This document shows, one piece after another, positions 43,877-52,566 of a DNA stretch of 64,000 nucleotides. The stretch covers positions 1,736,001-1,800,000 of the forward strand of contig NZ_JAPEOR010000002.1 of NCBI RefSeq assembly GCF_026341125.1. The letters run 5' to 3'. Numbering within the stretch: position 1 is the first letter of the stretch; every line of letters starts with the position of its first letter. The translations under genes were made by a program, and so were the position numbers. The DNA comes from Streptomyces sp. NBC_01142. Lineage in GTDB: Bacteria > Actinomycetota > Actinomycetes > Streptomycetales > Streptomycetaceae. The notes beneath the pieces were generated by a model. That model was given only the letters and a program-made list of their open reading frames with translations, was not told the origin of the DNA and did not search any database.

Positions 43877-45061
43877 ATGCCTCTCGCCGAGGGTGAGCAC
43901 ACAGGCACCCGAATCGCGTACCACCGCAAGCGGGCCGGGCTGACGCAGCGCGGACTGGCTCAGAAGATCCCGTACTCGTACAGCCTCCTCACTCAGGTCG
44001 AGAGTGGCCACAAGCCTGCGAGTCCTGACCTCGTCGCCACGGTGGCCAAGGTGCTGCGCATCGACGTCACGTCGCTGACCGGTCAGCCCTATGTGACCGA
44101 ACTTCAGCAAGATCGTCTGTCAGAACTGGTACGGCCCATCCGGGAAGCATTGGATCTCTACGACCTGGGACCGGATCCCGCAATCGAGCCACGTCCTACA
44201 CCGCAGCTCGTGGCGGCAGCCGAAAACCTGTGCCGGCTAGTGCGGGCAACGAAGCTCCATGACGCTGCGCTCGAACTTCCCGAGGTCATCGCGGAGATCA
44301 CCACTGCCGCCTACCGCTCGCCCGCTTCGGAGCTCTGGGCGGCGCTGTCCAGCACGTATCGCACTGCGCACGATGTGGCGGTGAAACTCGGCTACTACGA
44401 CTTGTCCACCGTCGCTCTTGATCGGATGGACTGGGCTGCTTCCCGTGCGTCTGATCCCTTGCTGGCGGCGGTCCGGCAGTACATGCGGGCACTGGTGTAC
44501 TTCCGTGAAGGCGAGTACACCATCGGCAAGCGCCTCATCGCGGCTGGTCAGAACACCTTGGGGCAGGCTCAGTCGTCTCGGGAAAGCTTCGCCGTGGCGG
44601 GTCAGCTCCACCTCGGGGCTTCGATCATCGCCGCGCGTGCTCATGACCATGGTGCCGTCACGGCGCATCTGGCAGAGGCTCGCGCGTACGCCTCCCGTGT
44701 AAGTGAAGCATCGGATGTGCTGTGGCTGTCGTTCGGTCCGACCAACGTGAGAGTTCACGCGGTATCGGCCCATATCGAGATGGGCGCGTTCGGCGAAGCA
44801 CTGCGTCAGGCCGAAGAGGTGCGCATACCTGATGACTGGGCGGTGTCACGGGCTTCGCACTTCTACCTGGACCGGGCTCGCGTGCAGATGGAGGCCGGCC
44901 GCACCGAAGCCTCGTTGAAGTCCCTCATCAAGGCACGACGACTGGCTCCCCAGCAGACCCGCTATCACCCGGGAGCTCGGGAGACCATTCGCGGTCTGGT
45001 GCATCTGTCTCGACGCACTCCCGACACTCTTGATCACTTGGCAGCCTGGGTCGGGCTGTAG
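43877..45061 (+). CDS. XRE-family helix-turn-helix regulator with TPR-like C-terminus
   Basis: 394 residues from ATG 43877. N-terminal HTH: GTRIAYHRKRAGLTQRGLAQ with YSLLTQVESGHKPASPDLVATVAKVL. The rest is alpha-helical with TPR-like repeats (ALRQAEEVRIPDDWAVSRASHFYLDRARVQMEAG). Actinomycete regulators of this layout are often paired with flavoprotein or HATPase genes. It is followed by a strong terminator. Confidence 0.88.
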   Translation: MPLAEGEHTGTRIAYHRKRAGLTQRGLAQKIPYSYSLLTQVESGHKPASPDLVATVAKVLRIDVTSLTGQPYVTELQQDRLSELVRPIREALDLYDLGPDPAIEPRPTPQLVAAAENLCRLVRATKLHDAALELPEVIAEITTAAYRSPASELWAALSSTYRTAHDVAVKLGYYDLSTVALDRMDWAASRASDPLLAAVRQYMRALVYFREGEYTIGKRLIAAGQNTLGQAQSSRESFAVAGQLHLGASIIAARAHDHGAVTAHLAEARAYASRVSEASDVLWLSFGPTNVRVHAVSAHIEMGAFGEALRQAEEVRIPDDWAVSRASHFYLDRARVQMEAGRTEASLKSLIKARRLAPQQTRYHPGARETIRGLVHLSRRTPDTLDHLAAWVGL

Positions 45062-45074
45062 AACTCTCACACCT

Positions 45075-45112
45075 AGCCCCCGACTTTCACTCGACTGTGA
45101 AAGTCGGGGGCT
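45075..45112 (+). terminator. Rho-independent terminator after XRE gene
   Basis: A perfect 16-bp stem, AGCCCCCGACTTTCAC (45075-45090) with GTGAAAGTCGGGGGCT (45097-45112), around TCGACT, then TTT. It isolates the XRE gene from the HATPase gene. Confidence 0.9.
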
Positions 45113-45175
45113 TTGCGTGTCGCCAGCATGGTTGAACAGCCGGTTTACCGATCACCGGAGCCAGAGGTGGGCGAC

Positions 45176-45595
45176 ATGCAGGCGAAAGAGCCGCCAGTGG
45201 TACGGCGTTGGACTCGCCATCCCGCAAGCGTGGGAAGAGCGCGCGCCGAATTGCAGAAAGCGCTGGCCAATTGGTGTCTCAACGCGATCGAAGACGCGGC
45301 GCTGGTGGTGCTGTCCGAGCTGGTCACCAATGCGGTGCGGCATGCGCACGTTTCGCCGGGGCGTGAGATCCAGACGCGGTATCTGCGTGAGGCAGATGGC
45401 GTGCGCATCGAGGTTCACGACGCGGCTGACGAACGCCCCACGTTGCGCGTGCCGGGAGAGTCCGGCGGATGGGGCCTTGGTCTCGTCGACGAGCTCGCCG
45501 ACCGCTGGGGCGTCGACGATCGAGATGGGGTCGGCAAGTCGGTCTGGGCCGTGGTGACTGCCCCCGCCAGGAATGAGGCGCAATGGCTCGGGTGA
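45176..45595 (+). CDS. ATP-binding (HATPase_c) regulatory protein, anti-sigma kinase type
   Basis: 139 residues from ATG 45176 (AGAGGTGGG upstream; ATG 45128 possible). GHKL motifs: the N box LVVLSELVTNAVRHAH, then IEVHDAADERPTLR and GWGLGLVDELADRWGV. This is the RsbW-like ATPase group abundant in Streptomyces, which phosphorylates anti-anti-sigma factors or acts alone. It begins a compact run of small genes. Confidence 0.88.
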   Translation: MQAKEPPVVRRWTRHPASVGRARAELQKALANWCLNAIEDAALVVLSELVTNAVRHAHVSPGREIQTRYLREADGVRIEVHDAADERPTLRVPGESGGWGLGLVDELADRWGVDDRDGVGKSVWAVVTAPARNEAQWLG

Positions 45596-45810
45596 TGGCG
45601 CTGCGGGTGCAGCGCGGGGACTGGGTGAGTACGTACGGACAGTGGCGGGAAGTCAAAGCGGTCCGCTCCGACCGATACACCTCGGGCGGTGCGCAGGTGG
45701 TTCTGGTTTTCAAGGCCGGACCGGCGCTGCGGGTGAATGCGGCCGATGTGCTGACGGTGAATGGCGGTGGCCGGGCTGTGCGAGACGAGCCGAGAGAAGG
45801 GCGTAGGTGA
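45583..45810 (+). CDS. Small conserved-type hypothetical protein
   Basis: 75 residues from ATG 45583, overlapping the HATPase gene by 13 bp. The sequence RVQRGDWVSTYGQWREVKAV and VLVFKAGPALRVNAADVLTV looks like a small beta-barrel. No function is recognised. Overlap on both sides supports it being real. Confidence 0.65.
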   Translation: MARVMALRVQRGDWVSTYGQWREVKAVRSDRYTSGGAQVVLVFKAGPALRVNAADVLTVNGGGRAVRDEPREGRR

Positions 45811-46052
45811 TGGCGGGCAGGACTGTGCTTCGCTTCGTGGACTGGGTGTTGCAGCTTGATGCTTCTGGGAGCGGGCCGATCTTCGAGGCCGAGTGCACGA
45901 CGTGCCAGGAATCGTCAGGAGCAGCTGACGGCAAAGAGCTGCCAGAGATGTGGTGCCTGCGGCACGCGGGCCGTTCCGGACACACCGGCTTCCAGGCCGT
46001 AACGACCACGTTCTTCCGAGCGACGCGGGCTGAGGGCGGCGGCGACTCATGA
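45810..46052 (+). CDS. DUF7848-like small protein
   Basis: 80 residues from ATG 45810 (TGATG overlap with the previous gene; GTG 45807 also possible). It has ECTTCQESSG, EMWCLRHAGRSGHTGF and two CxxC-like cysteine pairs, as in small Streptomyces zinc-ribbon-like proteins of the DUF7848 type. The function is unknown. Confidence 0.65.
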   Translation: MAGRTVLRFVDWVLQLDASGSGPIFEAECTTCQESSGAADGKELPEMWCLRHAGRSGHTGFQAVTTTFFRATRAEGGGDS

Positions 46053-46147
46053 GGCAGCGATTATTCGCTTTCGGGATGGTCGTGTTCTGGATCGCGGTGT
46101 ACGTGCCGTTGGCGGTGATCAGCGATCCCTATTCGCCAGCTCTCTAA
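46049..46147 (+). CDS. 32-residue single-helix membrane peptide
   Basis: ATG 46049 overlaps the preceding stop (ATGA). The frame encodes MRQRLFAFGMVVFWIAVYVP then LAVISDPYSPAL before TAA. It is a basic start followed by one membrane helix. Coupling to three upstream small genes argues that it is expressed. No known family is recognised. Confidence 0.55.
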   Translation: MRQRLFAFGMVVFWIAVYVPLAVISDPYSPAL

Positions 46148-46178
46148 TTTCCGGTTCTCATAAGCCGGTTGTAGGCCG

Positions 46179-46215
46179 GACCGCCCCCCTCGCCTGGACA
46201 GCATGCGGGGCGGTC
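46179..46215 (+). terminator. Hairpin after small-gene operon
   Basis: GACCGCCCC (46179-46187) pairs with GGGGCGGTC (46207-46215), followed by AGGTTT. It plausibly ends the operon starting at 45176. Confidence 0.55.
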
Positions 46216-46324
46216 AGGTTTGGGATGCAGATGCAACCCGGTGCCGATGGTACCGGGGCTTCGTCGTGCTCGCGCCCGGTGATCCCCCGATCGTCGCAGT
46301 CAAGCCAGAGCATGGGGAAGGGAC

Positions 46325-46621
46325 TTGAAACAGATGCACGACCCAGAGGACGCGGGTTTCGAGAGGGAGTCGTTCGACCCTGACGAGGTGGTTTGGGTGC
46401 GTGGGGTCGACTACATGGCGGGTTGGCGGGATGCGGCTAGCGCCGGTGCGGAACTGGCGGACGCGCTGGCGGCGGCTGGGTTCGACGCTGCCGGGCTCGA
46501 ATGGCAGGCCAGGGCGAATGCGGATGGGGCCGGGGCGGTGCGCTTAGTGATGTCGGCGGCAGCGGCTCATGACGTGGCGGCGCTGGTGCGGGCCATTGCT
46601 CGGCTGGGCAAGGCCAGCTGA
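46325..46621 (+). CDS. Small acidic alanine-rich hypothetical protein
   Basis: 98 residues from TTG 46325 (ATG 46334 is the alternative). Acidic start, then Ala/Gly-rich helices (AGAELADALAAAGFDAAGLE, AVRLVMSAAAAHDVAALVRAI). No function is recognised. It is typical of small proteins on actinomycete elements. Confidence 0.55.
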   Translation: MKQMHDPEDAGFERESFDPDEVVWVRGVDYMAGWRDAASAGAELADALAAAGFDAAGLEWQARANADGAGAVRLVMSAAAAHDVAALVRAIARLGKAS

Positions 46622-46931
46622 GTCAGTGAACTGCATTCGGACGAACAGGGATGGGTGCCGCTTCCTTCCCCCCGTTACTTTCTTCGTGGCCCTGAAACGG
46701 GGCTCCTGGCCTCCGGGCCCGGCATGACTGTTGCCCCCTGTCGAAGTGATGACCTGGGGGGTGGTGTCACCGGGTCCGGGGCACCGTCTGACCGCTGATG
46801 AGAGGCCCGACCGTCACCCGGCCGAGCGCAACGCCCGGCCGTTGAAGGGTGGCAGGTCTGCGTAACGTGGATGCGCGCGCTCGGTGCCGGTGGGTGAGGC
46901 CGGGACGGAACGACCACCCTCGGGGGGTGCG
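46622..46931. other. Noncoding left flank of IS110-family element
   Basis: 310 bases without a gene before the IS110 transposase. In the IS110 subgroup the long 5' noncoding end encodes the bridge RNA that pairs with target and donor DNA. Short complementary segments exist here (for example GGGCCCGG with CCGGGTCCGG-type tracts near 46716-46780), but I could not define the RNA or the exact left end. Confidence 0.45.
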
Positions 46932-48140
46932 GTGCTCGACACCGGTGAAATCGCGGTCTTCCTCGGCCTGGACGTCGGCAAGGGCGACCACCACGGCCAC
47001 GGCCTGACAGCGGGCGGCAAGACCGTCTACGACAAGCGGCTGCCCAACAGCGAGCCGAAACTGCGGGCCGTGTTCGACAAGCTCACGGCCAGGTTCGGCC
47101 GCGTGCTGGTCATCGTGGACCAGCCCGCATCGATCGGCGCCCTGCCGCTCGCGGTGGCCCGGGACGCCGGCTGCCACGTGGCCTACCTGCCAGGGCTGGC
47201 GATGCGGCGGATCGCCGATTTGTATCCCGGTGAGGCCAAGACCGATGCCCGCGACGCGCACGTGATCGCGGACGCCGCCCGCACCATGCCTCACACCCTG
47301 CGGGCCCTGGAACTGGCCGACGAGACCGCGGCCCAGCTTACCGTCCTGACCGGCTTCGACCAGGACCTCGCCGCCGAGGCTACCCGCACCAGCAACCGGC
47401 TCCGCGGCCTGCTCACCCAGTTCCACCCGAGCCTGGAGCGAGTACTGGGGCCCCGCCTGGACCACCAGGCTGTGACGCACCTGCTGGAACGCTTCGGCTC
47501 GCCCGCCGCCCTGCGTAAGGCCGGACGCCGCAGGCTCGTGAACCTGATACGGCCCAAGGCCCCGCGCATGGCCGAACGCCTGGTGGACGACATCTTCGAC
47601 GCGCTCGACGAACAGACCGTCGTGGTCCCGGGCACCGGCACCCTGGACGTGGTCGTGCCCTCGCTGGCCCGCTCGCTGGCCGCCGTCCACGAACAACGAC
47701 GCGCTCTGGAAGCCCAGATCGGCGAGCTGCTTGAGTCGCACCCTCTTTCCCAGGTCCTGACCTCGATGCCCGGAGTCGGTGTCAGGACCGCCGCCACCTT
47801 GCTGGTCACCATCGGCGACGGCACCTCGTTCCCCACTGCCGCCCACCTTGCCTCCTACGCCGGCCTCGCCCCGGCAACGAGGTCCTCCGGATCCTCCATC
47901 CACGGCGAACACGCCCCCAGAACAGGCAACCGGCTCCTGAAACGGGCCATGTTCCTCTCCGCGTTCGCCGCCCTGCACGACCCCGCCTCCCGCACCTACT
48001 ACGAACGGCAAAGAGCCCGCGGCAAGACCCACACACAGGCCTTGCTCCGCCTCGCCCGCCACCGCATCAGCGTGCTGTTCGCCATGCTCCGCGACGGCAC
48101 CTTCTACGAATCCCGCACCCCCGAGACAGCCACCGCATGA
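46932..48140 (+). mobile_element. IS110-family transposase (DEDD)
   Basis: 402 residues from GTG 46932. N-terminal RuvC-like DEDD domain: VFLGLDVGKGDHHGHGL, then VLVIVDQPASIGAL, VAYLPGLAMRRIADLYPGE and KTDARDAHVIADAAR. The C-terminal Transposase_20 domain has SMPGVGVRTAATLLVTIGD, LASYAGLAPATRSSGSS (serine region) and RTGNRLLKRAMFLSAFAA. It looks intact. IS110 elements have no terminal inverted repeats, so the element ends cannot be fixed from one copy. Confidence 0.9.
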
Positions 48141-48270
48141 CCTGCTCAGGCTTGACGAAGGACATAGAGGCACCCCCCCGGACCTAAGTGTGTGCGTGTC
48201 GGGCGCTTAGAAGCTGAGCCTGTCGGGGCTCGCCTGCTCCGTCTCACACAGCGAAGAGCTCAAGCGCGCC

Positions 48271-48756
48271 TCAGTCTGCGTCCTTCTTGCGAAACGTGCG
48301 GCAGGCTACGACGGCCGCGACGGTGACGCCGGTGAAGATGCCGTACGGGACAGCATCGACAGGCGGGCCGGTGAAGAGCTTGAAGATGCCCATGGTGAGG
48401 AGGACGACCGCCAGCAGGGCGAGGACCGCGGTGACGGCGTCTACGCTGCGCCGCCTGTAGGTCGCGCGACGGGCGGCTAGCTCCTCGGCGACGGCTGCCC
48501 TCACGGTGTCGGACGCAAGCCCGGGCTTCGCGGGATCCGGCTGCCCGGCGCTCGTATTCTTAACCCGGGTGATGGGCACAGCGATCACCGGCTCGATCGG
48601 CGCCGGCTGAGCCGCCGTCGGATTCGCCGGCCGGATCGACCTCTTCTTGGTGTAGGCGGGTTTGGAAGTCGAACGCCGAGACGGGCAGCCCTTGGATGGG
48701 CATGACTTTCCTGCTGAACCTGACTGCTGTTGACATCGTGTGCAACGCTTGGACAT
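48271..48756 (-). CDS. Hypothetical membrane protein with N-terminal Cys motif
   Basis: 161 residues from ATG 48756 (AGGGGC upstream). MSKRCTRCQQQSG starts a short Cys/Ser/Lys-rich region. A Pro-rich linker follows, then two membrane helices (VDAVTAVLALLAVVLLTMGIF and VPYGIFTGVTVAAVVACRTF). The family is unknown. The gene runs in the same direction as two further hypothetical genes upstream. Confidence 0.55.
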   Translation of the reverse strand: MSKRCTRCQQQSGSAGKSCPSKGCPSRRSTSKPAYTKKRSIRPANPTAAQPAPIEPVIAVPITRVKNTSAGQPDPAKPGLASDTVRAAVAEELAARRATYRRRSVDAVTAVLALLAVVLLTMGIFKLFTGPPVDAVPYGIFTGVTVAAVVACRTFRKKDAD

Positions 48757-48870
48757 GGGTGCCCCTATTTCGGATTATTCGCTGAAGAAGAGTCCGGGTG
48801 ATCCGCGGATACGGCGCCAGCCTGGCCGCCGGACTCTTGGCCTCAGAAACCGAGTCCGGCGGCCGCCTTT

Positions 48871-49467
48871 TCACGCCCTAATAGGGCGGTGGCGGGTGGA
48901 TGAGTCAGTGCGCCGCCGCGGTAGAGACCAGGCACCTGCCACCATCAGGAAGAGCAGGAAGGTGATCGTGCCGACGGCGGTCGTGCAGGCCAGCACCGCG
49001 GTGGCGAGCGCCACGAGCGACGCGAAGACCTGCCCCAAGTTGGTATACCGTTTGCTGCCCCCCGCGATGACTTTCCTGGTCGGGTTCAGATGAAAGGGTG
49101 CGTTGCATGGCGGTGTGCTGGACAGTGCCGCTAGGCAGTCCGCCCAATCGACAGACGGATACACGCCGCTACTCGTCACAGCCCCAGACATGCCTCGCTG
49201 GACGGTTTGCCTGAACTCGCCGATCCCGTTGTGGCGTTTGACGGCGCGTGGCTGCTGCCCTCCTAGGTGTCCGTCCGGCGAAGCCTCGCGTGCCCGGCGA
49301 GCGGCGCGCTCCTCGATCTCCGAGCGGACTTCGAGGTAGATCTCCCAATTGGCGGCAAGCCGGGCCTCGCGTGTGGTCGGACCGGCCGAGTACACGACGT
49401 GCTGGACTCGGTGCCTGCGGATCAGCAGCCGCAGCACCGCCTCCAGCAGTGCGGAGAATACGTTCAT
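48871..49467 (-). CDS. Hypothetical membrane protein
   Basis: 198 residues from ATG 49467, overlapping the upstream stop by 4 bp (ATGA). N-terminal half charged (ANWEIYLEVRSEIEERAARRA); C-terminal membrane pair (GQVFASLVALATAVLACTTA and VGTITFLLFLMVAGAW). No family is recognised. Confidence 0.6.
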   Translation of the reverse strand: MNVFSALLEAVLRLLIRRHRVQHVVYSAGPTTREARLAANWEIYLEVRSEIEERAARRAREASPDGHLGGQQPRAVKRHNGIGEFRQTVQRGMSGAVTSSGVYPSVDWADCLAALSSTPPCNAPFHLNPTRKVIAGGSKRYTNLGQVFASLVALATAVLACTTAVGTITFLLFLMVAGAWSLPRRRTDSSTRHRPIRA

Positions 49468-50150
49468 TCAACCCATCCCATCTCTGTGGTGTCTTGGAGG
49501 AACTTCTCCAGCTCCTCCACCGGGACGCCGGCGGCTGCCAGCATCTGGCGCGCGCGTCGGAGTGCGCCGCGGCTCCCCGACCCAGACAACGGGTGCATGC
49601 TCGACCAGCTGTGCAGCAGCTTCGTGCTCTCTTTGCTGCTGAGCTCGCACACAGCCATGCAGATGTAGGCCCGTTTCAACTTCTCCCGCAGATCGTCGAC
49701 CTGCTTGAGCCAGGACATGACCTCCTCGTCGCCGGGCCGGGGGAACATGTCTTGGAGCGAGAACCAGTGCGGAGGGAGAGTCGAGTCCTCGGTGTTGACC
49801 GCGAGCGCCAAGCCCACCGCGGTGTCCACCAGATCGTCGAGGACCACGCCCATGCCCCTGTCCTCGGGTTCTGCCCCGATCAAAGGCAGGCCCAGGGTGA
49901 GAGCCTGAGTGGTGATCTCCGTGTAGTTGATCCGCGGGTGCCGAATAGAGCGGAACGTCCGCTCCCGGATGACATGCAGGTAGCGCTCGCCGATGCAGTC
50001 CCGGAGGTTGCCGGGCAGCGGCTTCTCAGCGGTGAGCCCGAGAAGCGACGGTGGTTTCCCGACGGGCGACCAGGTGCGGTCTAGTCCTTGACCGCCGATG
50101 GCCGGCGTACCGGACCAGTCGTCCTTAGGCGTCGGAACGAAGTTGCTCAT
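49464..50150 (-). CDS. Hypothetical protein, first gene of membrane-protein operon
   Basis: 228 residues from ATG 50150 (GAGAGG upstream; other starts at 50171 and 50189). Soluble, helical C-terminal half (VMSWLKQVDDLREKLKRAYI, LLHSWSSMHPLSG, RRARQMLAAAGVPVEELEKF). It is coupled to the next gene. No family is recognised. Confidence 0.6.
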   Translation of the reverse strand: MSNFVPTPKDDWSGTPAIGGQGLDRTWSPVGKPPSLLGLTAEKPLPGNLRDCIGERYLHVIRERTFRSIRHPRINYTEITTQALTLGLPLIGAEPEDRGMGVVLDDLVDTAVGLALAVNTEDSTLPPHWFSLQDMFPRPGDEEVMSWLKQVDDLREKLKRAYICMAVCELSSKESTKLLHSWSSMHPLSGSGSRGALRRARQMLAAAGVPVEELEKFLQDTTEMGWVE

Positions 50151-50705
50151 CGGGGACCTCTCGGATGCCATGTTGTCGCGCGCCGGCATCTCGGTGCAGG
50201 ATCCGAGAACTCCAGCTTTGGACCAGAGTGAGGCATCTCCTGAAAGGGTGTTTCATTTCAACAGATAGTCAACTTCGTTAAATACGATTTTAGTTATTAC
50301 TTTTGATCACTACTGACCGATCTTGGTCGAGTAGCGGCTCCGTGCTCATCCTCCGGCCGAAGCTATGCCCTCACTTGCAGAGGTGTTTCATTTCGACGTT
50401 CTCGCTGATGGAAGCCGCCCCGCGAAGCAGCTACCACACACCAGCGTGCTTCGCCGACGGCGCCCCCGCGCGCAGCCAGCCACACGACGACGCATCAGAG
50501 CAGTTGCGGCGGCTACTACCACCCCGAGGCGAAGGCCGTTTCCAGCGGGCTCAGTTAGTTCTCGAACGCCCCGTATCAGGACCGTCACACCTGTACCGTC
50601 AGCCTCCGGGCTGGCGGAAAATTACGCATCCACACCCACAAAATTTGAGGGCAACTACGAGTAACCCGTACCAGCCCCAGCCCAGCCCGTACCGTCGCGA
50701 CGCCG
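50151..50705. other. Intergenic region with an AT-rich patch
   Basis: No convincing gene. Bases about 50245-50330 are strikingly AT-rich for this genome and include GTGTTTCATTTCAAC, repeated with one change at 50381. This is likely the promoter region of the minus-strand operon at 48271-50150 and perhaps a protein-binding site. Weak frames to the right have no coding character. Confidence 0.5.
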
Positions 50706-51005
50706 ATGCCGAACACCCGGCCGCCGATGTTCAACTTCGCTGCCGCTAAAGTAATCTGGGCGTTGGTGCCCATCGCCACCATCAACATCGGCGCAGCGAT
50801 CCCGTTCGTTGTCGCAGCCGTGAAAGGCGTGATCAAGCCGTGGATCGCGGTCGTGTACGTGGTTGCTGAAGTGCTAATCCTGGGCATCGGCACGGTGGTG
50901 GTGCGGCCTAACGAGGAGAGCCCGCTTGTTGGGTTCCCGCTGATCGCCACATCTGCCACTCACACCGCCCTGCTCGACAACGACAACTTCCGGATCTGGA
51001 AGTGA
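50706..51005 (+). CDS. Small two-helix membrane protein, possibly truncated
   Basis: 99 residues from ATG 50706, hydrophobic segments [20 protein letters not shown] and [20 protein letters not shown], then a soluble tail ending [11 protein letters not shown]. It lies against a dnaA fragment, so the gene end may be rearranged. Similar small membrane proteins are common in streptomycetes. The function is unknown. Confidence 0.55.
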   Translation: MPNTRPPMFNFAAAKVIWALVPIATINIGAAIPFVVAAVKGVIKPWIAVVYVVAEVLILGIGTVVVRPNEESPLVGFPLIATSATHTALLDNDNFRIWK

Positions 51006-51091
51006 CTGAGCACCATGTCGCCGGCCTCGTACCCGATGGCGTCGCCGAGATAGTGGCCTTGTGCGGCCTGACCACGAGGACGTGATTGCGT

Positions 51092-51394
51092 GTCCACGTC
51101 GCGGTAGCGCTTGCGGAAGGTGTCGCCCTTGCCGTCGCGGATCGAGTTGATGAACTCGTTGGTGAACTCCTCGGAGCTCACGTACCGCACCCGCGTGCCC
51201 GGGTAGAGGCTGCGCGCATAGTGCCCGATGGCGTGCAGCAGGTGCGTCTTGCCGAGCCCCGACTCCCCGTAGATGAACAGGGGGTTGTACGCCTTCGCCG
51301 GGGCCTCGGCGACCGCGACGGCCGCGGCGTGCGCGAACCGGTTGGACGCACCGATGACGAACGTGTCGAAGAGGTACTTCGCGTGCAGGCGCAC
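51092..51394 (-). pseudogene. dnaA internal fragment (domain III, P-loop part)
   Basis: About 100 codons of DnaA are readable on the minus strand: [40 protein letters not shown] (Walker A), [20 protein letters not shown] and FRKRYRDVD. Homology stops before the Walker B VDDIQ motif, and the N-terminal domains I-II and the DNA-binding domain IV are absent. It is a copy fragment, not a functional initiator. Confidence 0.88.
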
Positions 51395-51468
51395 GGTTCG
51401 CAGTCTGGGCTAATCGCTGGGACAGTTGGGGTCTTCTATCGGGAACACAACACAGATAGCCTCCGGAG

Positions 51469-51987
51469 ATGAGCCTGTCGCTCGCGCTGAACCTCTTGGC
51501 TGTCCTGGTTGCTGCGGTTGCGTTGGGAACCTCCTTGGCGATGTCTCGGCGACAGCTCCGGCTCGCCCAGAACTCCAATGTGCTGCCCATCGTCATACAG
51601 CTGTTCAAGGAGACGAGAGAGCCTGACTTCTCGCAGGCCATCGAGTACGTAGCTAGGAAGTTGGCGACCGAGCATCCACCTGACAACGGGTACCGCTACC
51701 TGCCGGACAATGCAAAGCGCCCTATCCGCCGAATCAGCCTCTTCTACGACGACGTGGGAAAGCTTGTCGCTCACGGTGTCGTCGATGAGCAGATCGTCAT
51801 CGGTTCGTATGGATGGAACATCGTTGCGATGTGGGATGTCTTGGCCCCCTACATCTACAGAGAGCGAGAGCTCTCCTCTAAGGCGATGCTCTATTTCGAA
51901 GATCTCGCGGCCAGGGCAAAGGCCAGGCCAATGACCGCCGTGCATGCCCAGATCGGTCTTTCCCGTTGCCCCCCGTCAGCCGGGTGA
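51469..51987 (+). CDS. DUF4760-like membrane-anchored protein
   Basis: 172 residues from ATG 51469 (CCGGAG upstream). One N-terminal membrane helix (LALNLLAVLVAAVALGTSLA) then RQLRLAQNSNVLPIVIQLFK and a cytoplasmic helical domain with RRISLFYDDVGKLVAHGVVD. This matches the DUF4760 layout. DUF4760 proteins are common in accessory regions. The function is unknown. Confidence 0.72.
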   Translation: MSLSLALNLLAVLVAAVALGTSLAMSRRQLRLAQNSNVLPIVIQLFKETREPDFSQAIEYVARKLATEHPPDNGYRYLPDNAKRPIRRISLFYDDVGKLVAHGVVDEQIVIGSYGWNIVAMWDVLAPYIYRERELSSKAMLYFEDLAARAKARPMTAVHAQIGLSRCPPSAG

Positions 51988-52383
51988 TCGTCTTACCCAA
52001 TGGCTCCCCAGGTGTTCCCGAGAACACAGACGGCCCACATGCGCACTCGTTCCTTTGAACGAATCCAGTTCTTCCTTGCACCCGCTGTTGACCGTGGCTT
52101 CCCGACCTGTCGGGCACGGATCGGGCACGAGCGGTGAGCACCGCTCTAGGAGTTCGATCAACCGAGCTTCCCGCCGGAACGCCAGGCATACGGGTGTGGC
52201 GTTGCGAGTGCCCATGAAGGCGTTCGCGACCGGTCCAGGCTGCTGATGTTGCCGTCAGGGTTGCCGTCACCGTCACCACCCCCTCGTGCCGAATGAGGTT
52301 CGGGCGGGCTGGCGGTGCACTGGCATCGCCGGTGTGTGTGCTCGATGATCTCCTGCGGGCGGGTCTGGCGACGCGCCGACGGG
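51988..52383. other. Gene-free interval with an att-like 19-mer
   Basis: No gene. CCGCTCTAGGAGTTCGATC (52141-52159) matches 56957-56975 (within a tRNA-like fragment) at 18 of 19 positions and in the same orientation. Flanking sequence (GGGCACGGATCGGGCACGAG at 52117-52136) has repeated GGGCACG units. The 19-mer pair brackets the four-gene operon at 52384-56483. Confidence 0.55.
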
Positions 52384-52566
52384 TCACAACGTGTCGTCGT
52401 TGCGGTGTCCGTGAATGCGGTAGCCCATCTCGTCCGGATGGCGCATGATCCGCGCCAGACGCCAGGCAGCCTCGTAGGAGAGACGGCCACGCTCCCGGAT
52501 TCGTAATCGCAAGGCCAACACGCTGGTGACGGGGTCGAGGACCCATCGCAGCGCAGCGCTCTTCAC
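52384..52566 (-). CDS. Small basic protein, last gene of four-gene operon
   Basis: 60 residues from ATG 52566; the start overlaps the stop of the previous gene (ATGA). MKSAALRWVLDPVTSVLALRL then RIRERGRLSYEAAWRLARIM. Arg-rich and helical. No family is recognised. Coupling supports that it is real. Confidence 0.55.
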   Translation of the reverse strand: MKSAALRWVLDPVTSVLALRLRIRERGRLSYEAAWRLARIMRHPDEMGYRIHGHRNDDTL

